Positions 1 to 9,845 of a DNA stretch of 64,000 bases are shown here, in pieces. The notes beneath the pieces were generated by a model, which was not told the origin of the DNA, ran no database searches, and was given only the letters and a program-made list of their open reading frames with translations. The DNA is from an uncultured Brachyspira sp. (GTDB taxonomy: Bacteria; Spirochaetota; Brachyspiria; Brachyspirales; Brachyspiraceae): positions 1 to 64,000 of the forward strand of contig NZ_CAJUPR010000001.1 of assembly GCF_910588665.1 (NCBI RefSeq), in the 5' to 3' direction. How positions within the stretch are numbered: position 1 is the stretch's first letter; each line of letters begins with the position of its first letter. The position numbers were made by a program, and so were the translations under genes.

Positions 1-109
1 TAATAATTATTAATTCAAGAATGATGATGAATTATAACATAAAAGATATATTATTTCTATGCTTATGCTTTGCCGATAAAGACTATATTTTTTAGATGCT
101 AAATTTTTA

Positions 110-769
110 TTATTTCATACTTTTCTGCTTTTCTTTTTTATCTTTCATAGACCTTCCTGCAAGCTCATGTTTTATATCATTTATAGTTATATTTTTTTCA
201 GCCATCAATACTAATGTATGATATAATAAATCTGATATTTCATATATAGTTTCTTTATTAGAGTTATTTTTAGCCCCTATTATAACTTCAGTGCATTCTT
301 CACCTACTTTTTTTAGTATTTTATCTATTCCGCTTTTAAAAAGATATGCAGTGTAAGAGTCTTCCATATTGTTAATTTTTCTTTCTTTTATTAATTCGTA
401 TAATTTATCAATGGAAAAATCTTTATAATCTTCTTTTGAATATAAGTCGTTAAAAAAACATGACTGCGAAAGAGTATGACATGCAGGACCTTCTTTTATA
501 ACTTCTATAACTAATGCATCATTATCGCAGTCAGATTTTATGCTTTGTATATGCTGATAATTTCCAGATGTCTCTCCTTTTCTCCATAGTTTTTGCCTGC
601 TTCTGCTGTAGAAACAAGTTTTTCCTTCTTCAATAGATATTTTAAGACTTTCTTTATTCATATATGCAAGAGTCAATACTTCTTTTGTATAGTAATCTAT
701 AATAATGGCTGGTATTAATCCTTTATTATCAAATTTTAAATTTTCTATATTAGCTGAATTTTCCTTCAT
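110..769 (-). CDS. hisIE: Bifunctional phosphoribosyl-AMP cyclohydrolase / phosphoribosyl-ATP pyrophosphatase
   Basis: Catalyses steps two and three of histidine biosynthesis in the cytoplasm: pyrophosphate removal from phosphoribosyl-ATP, then ring opening of phosphoribosyl-AMP. The 219-residue protein has the usual fused order. An N-terminal HisI domain (about 1-110) carries YSRSRQKLWRKGETSG, the metal-site DCDND and GPACHT. A C-terminal HisE domain (about 120-205) carries the helical KKVGEECTEV and EISDLLYH motifs. The ATG start has an AAAAGGA ribosome site 9 bases upstream. No other his gene lies in the window, and the upstream side is a divergent intergenic region, so it is the first or only gene of its unit. 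The rest of the pathway must be elsewhere or absent. Confidence 0.95.
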   Translation of the reverse strand: MKENSANIENLKFDNKGLIPAIIIDYYTKEVLTLAYMNKESLKISIEEGKTCFYSRSRQKLWRKGETSGNYQHIQSIKSDCDNDALVIEVIKEGPACHTLSQSCFFNDLYSKEDYKDFSIDKLYELIKERKINNMEDSYTAYLFKSGIDKILKKVGEECTEVIIGAKNNSNKETIYEISDLLYHTLVLMAEKNITINDIKHELAGRSMKDKKEKQKSMK

Positions 770-1193
770 AAAAATAAATCCTTTTAAATATTATTAATAG
801 TATGCTATAATTATAATTTTTTGCAATATTTTTTGATAATTTTATTTTTGTATTTAAATATTATAAAAAATTTTTTTTATTTAATTTTTTTTATTAAAAT
901 GATTAATAAAATTTCTACTTAAAAAATCATTTTATTTTAAAAAAATAAAAAAAATTAATAAATTATTATTGATTTTTTTATTTTGTTGCTTTATAATTTT
1001 CTCACTTTCATAAAAACGATTAAAGCGTATAGTATGTTTTCTCATTATTAATTAGTTTTTAATACTATAAATTGCTCAGTTTTGTAAATACTGTTTCGTG
1101 TTTGAAGTTTTAATTTTACAAATATTATTGCAGTCATTACTTTAAGTAATGTATTGGCTTATAAATAAAAAAAAATTAGAGGTTTTGTATTTT
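770..1193. other. Divergent intergenic region between hisIE and rpsL
   Basis: This 424-base, very A/T-rich stretch holds no convincing gene. It contains the promoter and a roughly 190-base leader for the rightward ribosomal block. On the leftward strand there is a TATAAT (815 to 810) with a weak TTATCA 18 bases upstream (839 to 834), a possible hisIE promoter. An 8-bp inverted repeat in the rpsL leader (1028-1035 with 1062-1069) could form a hairpin. Confidence 0.7.
969..997 (+). promoter_or_regulatory. Sigma70-type promoter of the rpsL ribosomal block
   Basis: TTGATT (969-974) and TATAAT (992-997) are separated by exactly 17 bases. Transcription would begin near 1004, leaving a leader of about 190 bases before rpsL. 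Confidence 0.7.
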
Positions 1194-1568
1194 ATGCCTA
1201 CAATTAATCAATTAATAAGAAAAGGTCGCAAGCGTATAATAAATAAAACAAAATCGCCTGCATTAATGAAATGTCCGCAAAGAGAAGGGGTGTGCACCCG
1301 CGTAACAACAACTACGCCTAAGAAACCTAACTCCGCTATGCGTAAAATTGCCCGTGTAAGAGTTACAAACGGTATGGAGGTAACAGCTTATATATCAGGT
1401 ATAGATCATACGCTTCAGGAGCATAACCGTGTTCTTATAAGAGGCGGACGTGTTAAGGATTTGCCGGGATGCCGTTATCATATAGTCAGAGGAAGCAGAG
1501 AAGCTACAGGTGTGGAAAAAAGAATGAAGGCTAGAAGTAAATACGGTACTAAAAAGCCTAAGGCTTAA
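1194..1568 (+). CDS. rpsL: 30S ribosomal protein S12
   Basis: S12 sits at the decoding centre and helps control accuracy. The protein carries the conserved TPKKPNSA and GGRVKDLPG segments, including the lysines (E. coli K42/K43 and K87/K88 regions) where streptomycin-resistance changes arise; these look wild type. The open frame extends upstream to 1149, but the ATG at 1194 is the real start: it gives the normal 124 residues beginning MPTINQL and has an AGAGG ribosome site (1178-1182) upstream. First gene of the long ribosomal block, 14 bases before rpsG. Confidence 0.97.
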   Translation: MPTINQLIRKGRKRIINKTKSPALMKCPQREGVCTRVTTTTPKKPNSAMRKIARVRVTNGMEVTAYISGIDHTLQEHNRVLIRGGRVKDLPGCRYHIVRGSREATGVEKRMKARSKYGTKKPKA

Positions 1569-1582
1569 TGGAGTAAATTAAT

Positions 1583-2053
1583 ATGGCTAGAAGAAGAAGA
1601 GCACAAACTAGAAAAATAGATGCAGATCCTGTTTACGGCAGTGTTGTTATAAGTAAGTTTATTAATAAGCTTATGTATGACGGTAAAAAAAGTAAAGCTG
1701 AAAATATATTTTATAAAGCTATGGATTTGGTTAAAGAAAAAACTGGTAAAGGCGGTTTAGAAGCTTTTAATGAGGCTATAGAAAATATCAAGCCCCGTGT
1801 AGAGGTGAAATCAAGAAGGGTAGGAGGATCCACATATCAGGTTCCTGTTGATGTTAGACCTGACAGGCAGAATTCATTAGCCTTTACATGGCTTATAGAC
1901 GCTTCAAGAAAAAGAGGCGGAAGAAGTATGATAGAACGTTTATCAAATGAAATAGTTGATGCTATAGGCGGCAAAGGTCAGGCAGTTGCTAAGAGAGATA
2001 CGGTTCATAGAATGGCTGAAGGTAATAAGGCATTTGCACACTTTAGGTGGTAG
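1583..2053 (+). CDS. rpsG: 30S ribosomal protein S7
   Basis: Primary 16S rRNA-binding protein that nucleates assembly of the 30S head and contacts E-site tRNA. The 156 residues are the normal family length, with the basic MARRRRAQ N-terminus and the conserved [13 protein letters not shown] segment near residue 75. Lies between rpsL and fusA in the classical str-operon order. Confidence 0.97.
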   Translation: MARRRRAQTRKIDADPVYGSVVISKFINKLMYDGKKSKAENIFYKAMDLVKEKTGKGGLEAFNEAIENIKPRVEVKSRRVGGSTYQVPVDVRPDRQNSLAFTWLIDASRKRGGRSMIERLSNEIVDAIGGKGQAVAKRDTVHRMAEGNKAFAHFRW

Positions 2054-2072
2054 TTTTTAAGGAGAGAGTTTA

Positions 2073-4154
2073 GTGGCACGTCAAATTTCATTAGAGAATA
2101 CGCGTAATATTGGTATTATGGCGCATATTGATGCGGGTAAAACTACTTTAAGCGAACGCATTCTTTATTTTACAGGTAAGACTCATAAAATCGGAGAAGT
2201 TCATGAAGGTGCGGCGGAGATGGACTGGATGGATCAGGAAAGAGAAAGAGGAATCACTATTACATCTGCTGCTACAACATGTTTTTGGAACGGCAACAGA
2301 ATTAATTTAATAGATACGCCGGGACACGTAGACTTTACTGTGGAAGTGGAAAGATCTTTAAGGGTTTTAGATAGCGCTATAGGAGTTTTTTGCTCCGTAG
2401 GCGGAGTTCAGCCTCAAAGCGAAACTGTTTGGAGACAGGCAAGCAATTATAAAATTCCCAGAGCTATTTTTGTTAATAAAATGGACAGAATAGGAGCTAA
2501 TTTTTATGCTGTCTTAGATCAGACTAGGGACAGATTAAAAGCCAATAGTCACCCTGTGGTTATACCTATAGGTGCGGAAAGTAATTTTGAGGGTGTTGTT
2601 GACTTAGTGAATATGAAAGAAATAATTTGGGTTTCTGAAGACGGTATGAAGATTGAAGAGAAAGAAATCAGACCTGAATTAAAAGAAAAAGCGGAAGAAT
2701 ATAGAAATTCATTATTGGAAGCTATTGTTGAATATGATGATGATGCTATGAATAAGTTTTTTGAAGGTGAGGAAATTGATGTTTCTACTATAAAAAGACT
2801 TATAAGAACAGCAACATTAACTGCGGATTTCTTTCCGATGTTCTGCGGTACTGCATTCAAAAATAAGGGTATTCAGGTATTGATAAATGCCATAATTGAT
2901 TATCTGCCTTCTCCTTTAGATAAATCAGAAATAGAAGGCACAGACTTAAACGGGAATGAATTAAAAAGAAAAATATCTGATGATGAAAAATTCAGCGCAT
3001 TGGCATTTAAAATAATGACGGATCCTCATGTAGGAAAAATAGCTTTTTTCAGGGTTTATTCTGGAGTATTGGAAGCTGGTTCTTATATATTTAATGCTAC
3101 AAAAGGTAAAAGAGAGCGTATAGGAAGAATACTTCAGATGCATGCAAATAAAAGAGAAGAGATAGATACCGTATATGCGGGAGATATAGCGGCTGCGGTT
3201 GGTCTTAAGGAAACAACAACAGGTGATACATTGTGTCCTGAAAATGCTCCTATAATACTGGAGGCTATAAACTTTCCCGAGCCCGTAATCAATGTAGCTA
3301 TAGAGCCTAAAACAAAAGGCGACAGAGATAAAATGTCGGTGGCTTTGTCCAGACTTGCCGAAGAAGATCCTACATTCAAAGTAAGTTTTGATGAGGAAAC
3401 AGGTCAGACAATCATAGCAGGTATGGGTGAGCTTCACTTGGAAATTATCTGCGATAGAATGAAAAGAGAATATAAAGTTGAGGCGAATGTGGGGCGTCCT
3501 CAGGTATCTTATAGGGAAGGTATTAAGAAAACTGTTGAAGTTCAAGGTAAATTTGTGCGTCAGTCTGGCGGTAAGGGTCAATACGGAGATGTATGGCTTA
3601 GAATAGGGCCTAATGAGCCTAATGCTGGATTTAAATTTAATAATGAAATTGTAGGAGGAGCTGTTCCCAGAGAATATATACCTGCTGTGGAAAAAGGCTG
3701 CGCAGAATCTATGAATACTGGGGTTCTTGCCAATTATCCTATGCTTGATGTTGTTGTATCTGCTTATGACGGTTCTTTCCATCCTGTGGATTCTTCTGAA
3801 ATGGCATTTAAAATAGCGGCTTCAATGGGATTTAAAGAAGGCTGTAAAAAAGCAGATCCGTTTTTGCTGGAGCCTATGATGACTGTAGAGGTTGTAACCC
3901 CTGAAGATTATATGGGTGATATTATAGGCGATTTAGCTTCAAGAAGAGGTCAGGTTCATGGATTTACTGATAAATCAGGATATAAATCTATCAATGCTAC
4001 AGTGCCTCTTGCCGAGATGTTCGGTTATACCACAAGTATAAGAAATGTTTCTCAGGGAAGAGCCAGCTATACTATGCAGTTTTCTCATTATGAAGAAGTG
4101 CCTAAAAATGTGGCTGAGGAGATAATAGGTGCTAGAATGGGTAATAGTAAATAA
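2073..4154 (+). CDS. fusA: Translation elongation factor G
   Basis: GTPase that drives translocation of tRNA and mRNA after peptide transfer. The 693 residues carry all G motifs: P-loop AHIDAGKTT near residue 17, switch [22 protein letters not shown] and NKMD. Unlike the neighbouring EF-Tu, its switch I is canonical. The start is GTG at 2073, preceded by AAGGAGAG. The domain IV segment near residue 500 ([12 protein letters not shown]) is present. Confidence 0.97.
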   Translation: MARQISLENTRNIGIMAHIDAGKTTLSERILYFTGKTHKIGEVHEGAAEMDWMDQERERGITITSAATTCFWNGNRINLIDTPGHVDFTVEVERSLRVLDSAIGVFCSVGGVQPQSETVWRQASNYKIPRAIFVNKMDRIGANFYAVLDQTRDRLKANSHPVVIPIGAESNFEGVVDLVNMKEIIWVSEDGMKIEEKEIRPELKEKAEEYRNSLLEAIVEYDDDAMNKFFEGEEIDVSTIKRLIRTATLTADFFPMFCGTAFKNKGIQVLINAIIDYLPSPLDKSEIEGTDLNGNELKRKISDDEKFSALAFKIMTDPHVGKIAFFRVYSGVLEAGSYIFNATKGKRERIGRILQMHANKREEIDTVYAGDIAAAVGLKETTTGDTLCPENAPIILEAINFPEPVINVAIEPKTKGDRDKMSVALSRLAEEDPTFKVSFDEETGQTIIAGMGELHLEIICDRMKREYKVEANVGRPQVSYREGIKKTVEVQGKFVRQSGGKGQYGDVWLRIGPNEPNAGFKFNNEIVGGAVPREYIPAVEKGCAESMNTGVLANYPMLDVVVSAYDGSFHPVDSSEMAFKIAASMGFKEGCKKADPFLLEPMMTVEVVTPEDYMGDIIGDLASRRGQVHGFTDKSGYKSINATVPLAEMFGYTTSIRNVSQGRASYTMQFSHYEEVPKNVAEEIIGARMGNSK

Positions 4155-4164
4155 TTAATTAAAA

Positions 4165-4181
4165 TTTTATAAATTATAAAA
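4165..4181. repeat. AT-only palindrome between fusA and tuf
   Basis: TTTTATAA and TTATAAAA flank a single central A in the 65-base fusA-tuf gap. With no G or C in the stem it is a weak hairpin at best. It may be a processing site or simply a product of base composition. Confidence 0.35.
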
Positions 4182-4219
4182 AATAAATTTCCTAAAGTAT
4201 AAATAATTGGAGGATTAAA

Positions 4220-5446
4220 ATGGCTAAAGGAACTTACGAAGGTAAAAAGACACACGTAAATGTTGGTACTATCGGACACGTTGACCATGGTAAAACAACA
4301 TTAACATCGGCAATAACATCAGTATCATCTGCTATGTTTCCTGAAACAGTGCAGAAAGTTGCTTATGATTCGGTAGCAAAAGCTTCTGAAAGTCAGGGAA
4401 GAAGAGACCCTACAAAAATATTGACAATCGCAACATCTCATGTTGAATATGAATCAGATAATAGACACTATGCCCATGTGGACTGTCCAGGTCACGCTGA
4501 CTATATTAAAAATATGATAACAGGTGCTGCTCAAATGGACGGTGCTATATTGGTAGTATCTGCCGAAGACGGTGTAATGCCCCAGACAAAAGAACATGTG
4601 CTTCTTTCAAGGCAAGTAGGTGTAAATTATATAGTAGTATTTTTGAATAAATGTGATAAATTAGATGATCCTGAAATGGCTGAAATAGTTGAAGCAGAGG
4701 TAATAGATGTATTGGATCATTACGGTTTTGACGGTTCAAAAACTCCTATCATTAGAGGTTCTGCCATTAAAGCTATTCAGGCTATTGAAGCAGGTAAAGA
4801 TCCTAGAACAGATGCTGATTGTAAATGCATATTGGATCTTTTAAATGCTTTAGATACATATATTCCTGATCCTGTACGCGAGGTTGATAAAGACTTTTTG
4901 ATGTCAATTGAAGATGTATACTCAATTCCGGGAAGAGGTACTGTTGTTACAGGAAGAATTGAGAGAGGCAAAATCAAAAAAGGCGATGAGGTTGAAATTG
5001 TGGGTATCAGAGCTACTCAGAAAACAACTTGTACAGGCGTAGAAATGTTCAAAAAAGAAGTTGAAGGTATAGCTGGTTATAATGTAGGCTGTCTTTTGAG
5101 AGGTATTGAGCGTAAAGCTGTAGAAAGGGGTCAGGTATTAGCTAAGCCTGGTACTATTACTCCTCATAAAAAATTTGAAGCTGAAGTTTATATTTTGAAA
5201 AAAGAAGAAGGCGGAAGACATAGTGGTTTTGTAACAGGATACAGACCTCAAATGTATTTCAGAACAACAGATGTAACAGGCGTAATTAATTTGCAGGAAG
5301 GTGCTCAAATGATTATGCCAGGAGATAATGCCAACTTAACTATTGAACTTATCACTCCGATAGCTATGGAAGAAAAACAAAGATTTGCTATCCGCGAAGG
5401 CGGTAAAACAGTAGGCAACGGTGTTGTAACAAAAATATTAGAATAA
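4220..5446 (+). CDS. tuf: Translation elongation factor Tu, with unusual switch I
   Basis: GTPase that delivers aminoacyl-tRNA to the ribosome. The 408-residue protein has P-loop GHVDHGKTT (19-27), [12 protein letters not shown] and the domain II/III signatures [13 protein letters not shown] and [12 protein letters not shown]. The switch I/effector region (about 50-72) departs from the family: the usual EE-x-x-RGITI is replaced by [19 protein letters not shown]. That is about five residues longer and lacks the Arg-Gly pair, but keeps a Thr (T69) where the magnesium-coordinating threonine belongs. Start ATG at 4220 has an ATTGGAGG ribosome site. It is the only tuf in the window. Confidence 0.96.
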   Translation: MAKGTYEGKKTHVNVGTIGHVDHGKTTLTSAITSVSSAMFPETVQKVAYDSVAKASESQGRRDPTKILTIATSHVEYESDNRHYAHVDCPGHADYIKNMITGAAQMDGAILVVSAEDGVMPQTKEHVLLSRQVGVNYIVVFLNKCDKLDDPEMAEIVEAEVIDVLDHYGFDGSKTPIIRGSAIKAIQAIEAGKDPRTDADCKCILDLLNALDTYIPDPVREVDKDFLMSIEDVYSIPGRGTVVTGRIERGKIKKGDEVEIVGIRATQKTTCTGVEMFKKEVEGIAGYNVGCLLRGIERKAVERGQVLAKPGTITPHKKFEAEVYILKKEEGGRHSGFVTGYRPQMYFRTTDVTGVINLQEGAQMIMPGDNANLTIELITPIAMEEKQRFAIREGGKTVGNGVVTKILE

Positions 5447-5461
5447 TAAATTAATAAATAA

Positions 5462-5494
5462 AAAGGGTATGCCTTTTATAAAGATATACCCTTT
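5462..5494 (+). promoter_or_regulatory. Hairpin between tuf and rpsJ
   Basis: A perfect 9-bp stem, AAAGGGTAT (5462-5470) with ATACCCTTT (5486-5494), closes a 15-base loop. No T-run follows, so it is not a standard terminator. It lies where the str operon meets the S10 operon and could be an mRNA processing, stability or leader element. Confidence 0.5.
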
Positions 5495-5526
5495 AATAAA
5501 TTAAGAGAAAGCGAGTAATTCAAACT

Positions 5527-5832
5527 ATGAAAGAACAGAAAATACGAGTTAAACTAAAAGCCTTTGATATTGAGCTTATTGATCAATCGGCTCAGTCTAT
5601 AGTAGCCAGTGTAAAGAAAACTGGTGCCAGAGTGTCTGGACCTATACCATTGCCTACAAGCATACGAAAGGTAACAGTAATAAGAAGTCCGCATGTAAAT
5701 ATTAAATCAAGAGAGCAATTTGAGATGCGTATATATAAAAGATTAATAGATATCTTTGATGTTACATCTCAGACAACGGAATCTCTTAAAAAATTGGCGC
5801 TTCCTGCTGGGGTTGATGTTCAGCTTAAATAG
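5527..5832 (+). CDS. rpsJ: 30S ribosomal protein S10
   Basis: Head protein of the 30S subunit, also the NusE partner of NusB in antitermination in bacteria studied. The 101 residues are normal length; the loop segment GPIPLPT and the following RSPHVN are conserved. First gene of the S10 part of the block, 80 bases after tuf. The ribosome site is weak (GAGTAA-like). Confidence 0.96.
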   Translation: MKEQKIRVKLKAFDIELIDQSAQSIVASVKKTGARVSGPIPLPTSIRKVTVIRSPHVNIKSREQFEMRIYKRLIDIFDVTSQTTESLKKLALPAGVDVQLK

Positions 5833-5851
5833 GCGTTTAATTAAGGTATTA

Positions 5852-5877
5852 AGATAAAGCTTTACTACGTTTTATCT
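5852..5877 (+). promoter_or_regulatory. Hairpin in the rpsJ-rplC gap
   Basis: AGATAAAGC (5852-5860) can pair with GTTTTATCT (5869-5877), including one G-U pair, around an 8-base loop in the 102-base gap before rplC. No T-run follows. It could be a leader element for the downstream S10-operon genes, which in many bacteria are feedback-regulated by L4; that link is inference. Confidence 0.4.
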
Positions 5878-5934
5878 GTAATAGTTTGAAACAATGGAAA
5901 AGTAGTAAGTAAAATCATTATAGAGGATTCGCCG

Positions 5935-6588
5935 ATGGTAGGAATAATTGGCAGAAAATTGGGTATGACGACAGTTTTTGATGAAACTGGAAATGCTATA
6001 GCAGTAACAGTTGTAGAAGCTGGTCCATGCACAGTTATGCAGATAAGAGATAATGAGAAAGATGGCTACAGTGCTATTCAATTGGGTTATGGTGCCGTAA
6101 AAGAAAAGCATTTAAAAAAGCCACAGATAGGTCAATTTAAAAAAGCAAATTTAGAGCCTAAGAAATATTTAAAAGAATTCAGAATGGACAATACTAGTTC
6201 ATATACTGTAGGTCAGGAAGTTAAAGCGGATATATTTCAAGCAGGCGATTTTATAGATGTTAGTTCTTTGAGTAAAGGTCGCGGTTTTGCGGGAGTAATG
6301 AAAAGACATAATTATGACGGAGGTCCTATGAGCCATGGATCTAACTTCAGAAGAAGAGCAGGTTCTATAGGATGCAACAGTTATCCTGCAAGAGTCTGGA
6401 AAGGTAAAGGTATGCCTGGACACTTAGGTGATACATTAACTACTATACAAAATTTGAAGGTAGTTGAAATAAGACCTGATGATAATTTAATTATGATTAA
6501 AGGAGCAATACCTGGTGCAGTTAATAGTATAGTAAAATTAACATCAGCTGCTAAAAAACGCAATAAGAAAAAGAACTCAATGAATTGA
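5935..6588 (+). CDS. rplC: 50S ribosomal protein L3
   Basis: Early-assembly 50S protein whose central loop reaches the peptidyl-transferase centre. The 217 residues include SLSKGRGFAGVMKRHN (about 111-126) and the loop GSIGCNSYPARVWKGKGMPGH. Residues 148 and 149 are Asn and Ser (codons at 6376-6381), the positions altered in Brachyspira isolates with reduced pleuromutilin susceptibility, so this copy looks wild type. Start ATG at 5935 is preceded by AGAGGA. Confidence 0.97.
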   Translation: MVGIIGRKLGMTTVFDETGNAIAVTVVEAGPCTVMQIRDNEKDGYSAIQLGYGAVKEKHLKKPQIGQFKKANLEPKKYLKEFRMDNTSSYTVGQEVKADIFQAGDFIDVSSLSKGRGFAGVMKRHNYDGGPMSHGSNFRRRAGSIGCNSYPARVWKGKGMPGHLGDTLTTIQNLKVVEIRPDDNLIMIKGAIPGAVNSIVKLTSAAKKRNKKKNSMN

Positions 6589-6613
6589 TTTATAGCAATA
6601 ACAGGATGATAAA

Positions 6614-7261
6614 ATGGAAGTAGTTATACTAAATGAAAATGGAGATAATGCAGGCAATTTGGAAATTGTTGATGAGATATTTAAGTCGGAAGTTAACAAT
6701 AATCTGCTTTATGAAGCAATTAAAAATGAATTGGCTAACAGAAGACAGGGGACTCACTCTACAAAAACCAGAGCGGAAGTTTCAGGAGGCGGTAAAAAGC
6801 CTTGGAGACAAAAAGGTACAGGAAGAGCAAGAGCTGGTTCCACAAGATCTCCGATATGGGTGGGAGGAGGTAAAACTCATACTCCTAAGCCCCGTGATTA
6901 TAGTTATAGATTGCCTAAAAAGATGAAACGCAAGGCTCTTCTGTCTGTTTTATCTTTGAAATATGGAAGTAATGTTCTTAAAGTTTTTGAGGATTTCACT
7001 TTTGATGCCCCTAAAACAAAAAGAATGGCTAGTTTTATAAGTAAGGTTAAAGAACCAAGCACAAGAAAAGTGGCGTTTGTAGTAGGTAAAGATGAATCTT
7101 TAGGTGATAATTATAATAGATTATTATTATCTTTAAGAAACATTAAGGATTTAAAGCTTGTAAATGCAGACAGCATGTCTATACATCCTTTATTTTATGC
7201 CGACGAAGTATATTTTACTAAAACGGCTTTATCTAAATTAAATGCTAGAATTAAGGGTTAA
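6614..7261 (+). CDS. rplD: 50S ribosomal protein L4
   Basis: Lines the peptide exit tunnel and, in many bacteria, represses the S10 operon. The 215 residues contain the tunnel-loop signature KPWRQKGTGRARAGSTRSPIW near residues 60-85. Located 25 bases after rplC and 5 bases before rplW, as in the standard gene order. Confidence 0.97.
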   Translation: MEVVILNENGDNAGNLEIVDEIFKSEVNNNLLYEAIKNELANRRQGTHSTKTRAEVSGGGKKPWRQKGTGRARAGSTRSPIWVGGGKTHTPKPRDYSYRLPKKMKRKALLSVLSLKYGSNVLKVFEDFTFDAPKTKRMASFISKVKEPSTRKVAFVVGKDESLGDNYNRLLLSLRNIKDLKLVNADSMSIHPLFYADEVYFTKTALSKLNARIKG

Positions 7262-7266
7262 AAAAT

Positions 7267-7566
7267 ATGAGTATGTATTCACTTTTAATCGAGCCTATAC
7301 TTACAGAAAAAAGTAATATGCTTAGAACCGAGCCTAGAGGAACAGAGAAGCGTTATTATGTATTTAAAGTAAGACAGGACGCTAATAAGCGGGAATTAAT
7401 GAAAGCGGTTGAAAAAATATTTAATGTGCATCCGCTGGATTGTAAAATAATAAATGTTAAGCCTAAAAAGAAAAATCGAAGAATGAGCAGACGCGGATAT
7501 ACCCGCAGTTATAAGAAAGCGATTATAGTTCTTGACGGCAAAGAATCAATAGATATAGTAAAATAA
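7267..7566 (+). CDS. rplW: 50S ribosomal protein L23
   Basis: Sits at the tunnel exit, where trigger factor and signal-recognition particle dock in known ribosomes. The 99 residues include the family segments EPILTEKS and YVFKVRQDANKRE. An AAGGG site inside the end of rplD lies 9 bases before the ATG at 7267; a second in-frame ATG two codons later is also possible. Confidence 0.95.
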   Translation: MSMYSLLIEPILTEKSNMLRTEPRGTEKRYYVFKVRQDANKRELMKAVEKIFNVHPLDCKIINVKPKKKNRRMSRRGYTRSYKKAIIVLDGKESIDIVK

Positions 7567-7579
7567 TTAAGGATAACCG

Positions 7580-8416
7580 ATGGCTATTAAAAAATTTAAA
7601 CCGACAACACCAAGTTTGCGTTATCGTACTGTAGTGGATTTTTCGGATATTACAACAAATGAGCCTTGCAAATCATTAGTATGCGGTAAAAAGCGTATAA
7701 GCGGACGCGGTTCTAACGGGCGTATAACTATGCGTCGTAGAGGAGGCGGGCATAAAAAACTTTTTAGATTTGTGGATTTCAGAAGAGATAAACATGATGT
7801 GGAAGCTAAAGTTGTTTCTATTGAATATGATCCTAACAGAAGTGCTCATATAGCGCTGCTTCATTATACAGATGGCGAAAAGAGATATATAATACAGCCA
7901 TCAGGATTAAATGTAGGCGATAGAGTGGTAAGCGGCGAGAATGCAAAAGTAAAAATAGGATGCAGTTTGCCGTTGAAAAAAATTCCGTTAGGCACTATAA
8001 TACATAATATTGAAATAACTCCTGGAAAAGGCGGTCAGCTTGTAAGGGCTGCAGGCGGTGGTGCTCAGATAACTGCAAAATCCGGAGGTTATTGCGTAAT
8101 AAGACTTCGTTCTGGAGAAGAGAGAAGAATATTGGAAAATTGCTATGCCACTATAGGGCAGATTGGAAATTTAGATCACTTTAATACAACAGATGGAAAA
8201 GCAGGCACTACAAGACATAAGGGCAGAAGACCTAAAGTAAGAGGTGTTGTAATGAACCCTGTAGATCACCCTCATGGCGGAGGCGAAGGCAAAAGCGGAC
8301 AAGGTAATCCGCATCCCGTTTCTCCGACTGGCATACCTACTAAGGGTTATAAGACTAGAAAAAAACATAAATATTCTGACAGATTAATAATTAAAAGAAG
8401 AGGGGGTAAAAAATAA
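7580..8416 (+). CDS. rplB: 50S ribosomal protein L2
   Basis: Highly conserved 23S rRNA-binding protein needed for subunit joining and peptidyl transfer. The 278 residues show [19 protein letters not shown] near the N-terminus and the C-terminal [13 protein letters not shown] with its conserved histidine. The stop codon overlaps the rpsS start by one base. Confidence 0.97.
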   Translation: MAIKKFKPTTPSLRYRTVVDFSDITTNEPCKSLVCGKKRISGRGSNGRITMRRRGGGHKKLFRFVDFRRDKHDVEAKVVSIEYDPNRSAHIALLHYTDGEKRYIIQPSGLNVGDRVVSGENAKVKIGCSLPLKKIPLGTIIHNIEITPGKGGQLVRAAGGGAQITAKSGGYCVIRLRSGEERRILENCYATIGQIGNLDHFNTTDGKAGTTRHKGRRPKVRGVVMNPVDHPHGGGEGKSGQGNPHPVSPTGIPTKGYKTRKKHKYSDRLIIKRRGGKK

Positions 8417-8685
8417 TGTCTCGCTCTATTAAAAAAGGACCTTTTGTAGATAAAAATCTATTTAAGAAAATACAGGCTGGAGATAATAAGCATCAGATAA
8501 AAACATACAGCCGTGCTTCAACAATTATTCCAGAAATGATAGGCTTCACTATAAATGTTCATAATGGAAAAACATTTGTAGCTGTTTATATACAAGAGAA
8601 TATGATAGGTCATAAATTAGGCGAATTTGCACCGACAAGGAAATTTATATCTCATGCAGGTGCCGCTAAAGTAGGTAAGAAATAA
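8416..8685 (+). CDS. rpsS: 30S ribosomal protein S19
   Basis: Head protein that forms a complex with S13. The 89 residues have the normal [12 protein letters not shown] start and the C-terminal [13 protein letters not shown] motif. Overlaps rplB by one base, and its ribosome site GAGGGGG lies in the rplB 3' end. Confidence 0.97.
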   Translation: MSRSIKKGPFVDKNLFKKIQAGDNKHQIKTYSRASTIIPEMIGFTINVHNGKTFVAVYIQENMIGHKLGEFAPTRKFISHAGAAKVGKK

Positions 8686-8696
8686 GGATTTAGACT

Positions 8697-9104
8697 ATGG
8701 ATTATAAAGTAAAGGTACGTTATTTACGCATTGGTCGCAGAAAAGTGGCAAGGTTGCTTCCGTTTGTTAAAGGTGAGTATGTAAATCATGCTGTATCTAA
8801 TCTTACAGTTATGCCGCAAATGTCATCGGTAGTTCTAAGAAAAGCTATTAAGAGCGGAATAGCTAATGCTATATTCCAATCAAGAAATATTAACCCTGAT
8901 ATATTATGGATAAAAACTGCTTATGTGGATAAAGCTCCTACATTAAAGCGAATACGTGCAGCAAGCAGAGGAAGTGCAGATCCTATATTAAAAAGACTTT
9001 CACATATTACTATAGTGTTAAGTGATGATAAAAAACCTGAAAAGAAAAAAATTAAAGCTAAGAGTGCTAAAGCGGAAGAAGCACCTAAAACAGCGGAGGT
9101 ATAA
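8697..9104 (+). CDS. rplV: 50S ribosomal protein L22
   Basis: Tunnel protein whose beta-hairpin, with L4, lines the exit channel. The core covers about residues 1-110, with RIRAASRGSADPI in the hairpin and HITIVLSD at its end. A tail of about 25 residues rich in Lys, Glu and Ala follows, making the 135-residue protein longer than the E. coli form (110). Three bases before rpsC. Confidence 0.96.
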   Translation: MDYKVKVRYLRIGRRKVARLLPFVKGEYVNHAVSNLTVMPQMSSVVLRKAIKSGIANAIFQSRNINPDILWIKTAYVDKAPTLKRIRAASRGSADPILKRLSHITIVLSDDKKPEKKKIKAKSAKAEEAPKTAEV

Positions 9105-9107
9105 ACT

Positions 9108-9845
9108 ATGGGTCAAAAGGTTAGTCCAATAGGCTTAAGACTCGGAATTAATAAAACTTGGTCTAGTAAATGGTTTGAAGATAACAGAACTTATGCTGAC
9201 AGCCTGCATGAGGATTTATCTATCAGACGATATATAATGAATTATTATTATAAAACATTAAAAGAAGAGCAAAAGAAAATCGGCGGAAAAAAAGAGTCGT
9301 TTGATCCTGCCATATCCGATATACAAATAGTGCGTTTTCCTGATAGAATCAATATTTTCATATCTACTGCAAGAGCAGGGGTTGTGATAGGACCAAAAGG
9401 TCAGAGAGTTGAAACTATAAAAACAACGGTTCAGAAAATAGTAAAAAAACCTGTGCATTTTTCTATTACAGAAATAAGAGATGCAGAACTGGATGCAGCT
9501 TTAGCAGCTCAGAATGTTGCCCGTCAATTAGAAATGCGCATTGCTTTCAGAAGAGCTATGAAAAGTGTTATAACTCAGGCTATGAAGAAAGGCGCTAAAG
9601 GTATAAAAGTAATGTGTTCAGGACGCTTAGCAGGAGCCGATATCGCAAGAACAGAACAATATAAAAATGGTTCAGTACCATTACATACATTAAGAGCTAA
9701 TATAGATTACGGCACTGCAGAAGCGCTTACTACTTTCGGTATTATCGGAATAAAAGTGTGGATCTATAAGGGGGAAATTCTTGATAAGAAAGAACATAGA
9801 CAAGATGATGCAGGTAAAGTTATCAGTGCCAAAGGAGATAGATAA
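9108..9845 (+). CDS. rpsC: 30S ribosomal protein S3
   Basis: Part of the mRNA entry channel with mRNA-unwinding activity in known ribosomes. The 245 residues contain a KH domain with [12 protein letters not shown] and the C-terminal segments [22 protein letters not shown] and [18 protein letters not shown]. Shares its last base with the first of rplP. Confidence 0.97.
   Translation: MGQKVSPIGLRLGINKTWSSKWFEDNRTYADSLHEDLSIRRYIMNYYYKTLKEEQKKIGGKKESFDPAISDIQIVRFPDRINIFISTARAGVVIGPKGQRVETIKTTVQKIVKKPVHFSITEIRDAELDAALAAQNVARQLEMRIAFRRAMKSVITQAMKKGAKGIKVMCSGRLAGADIARTEQYKNGSVPLHTLRANIDYGTAEALTTFGIIGIKVWIYKGEILDKKEHRQDDAGKVISAKGDR

Noticed and set aside
1149..1193. N-terminal extension of S12
   Set aside because: The 15 extra residues do not belong to S12, and the ATG at 1194 has the correct spacing and family start.
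2961..3782. A 273-residue minus-strand open frame inside fusA
   Set aside because: It lies wholly within a strongly conserved gene, has no domain and an aromatic/serine-rich composition typical of an antisense shadow.
4220..5446. Possibility that the odd EF-Tu is a different translational GTPase such as SelB
   Set aside because: Length, domain II/III motifs and position after fusA all match EF-Tu; only switch I is unusual.
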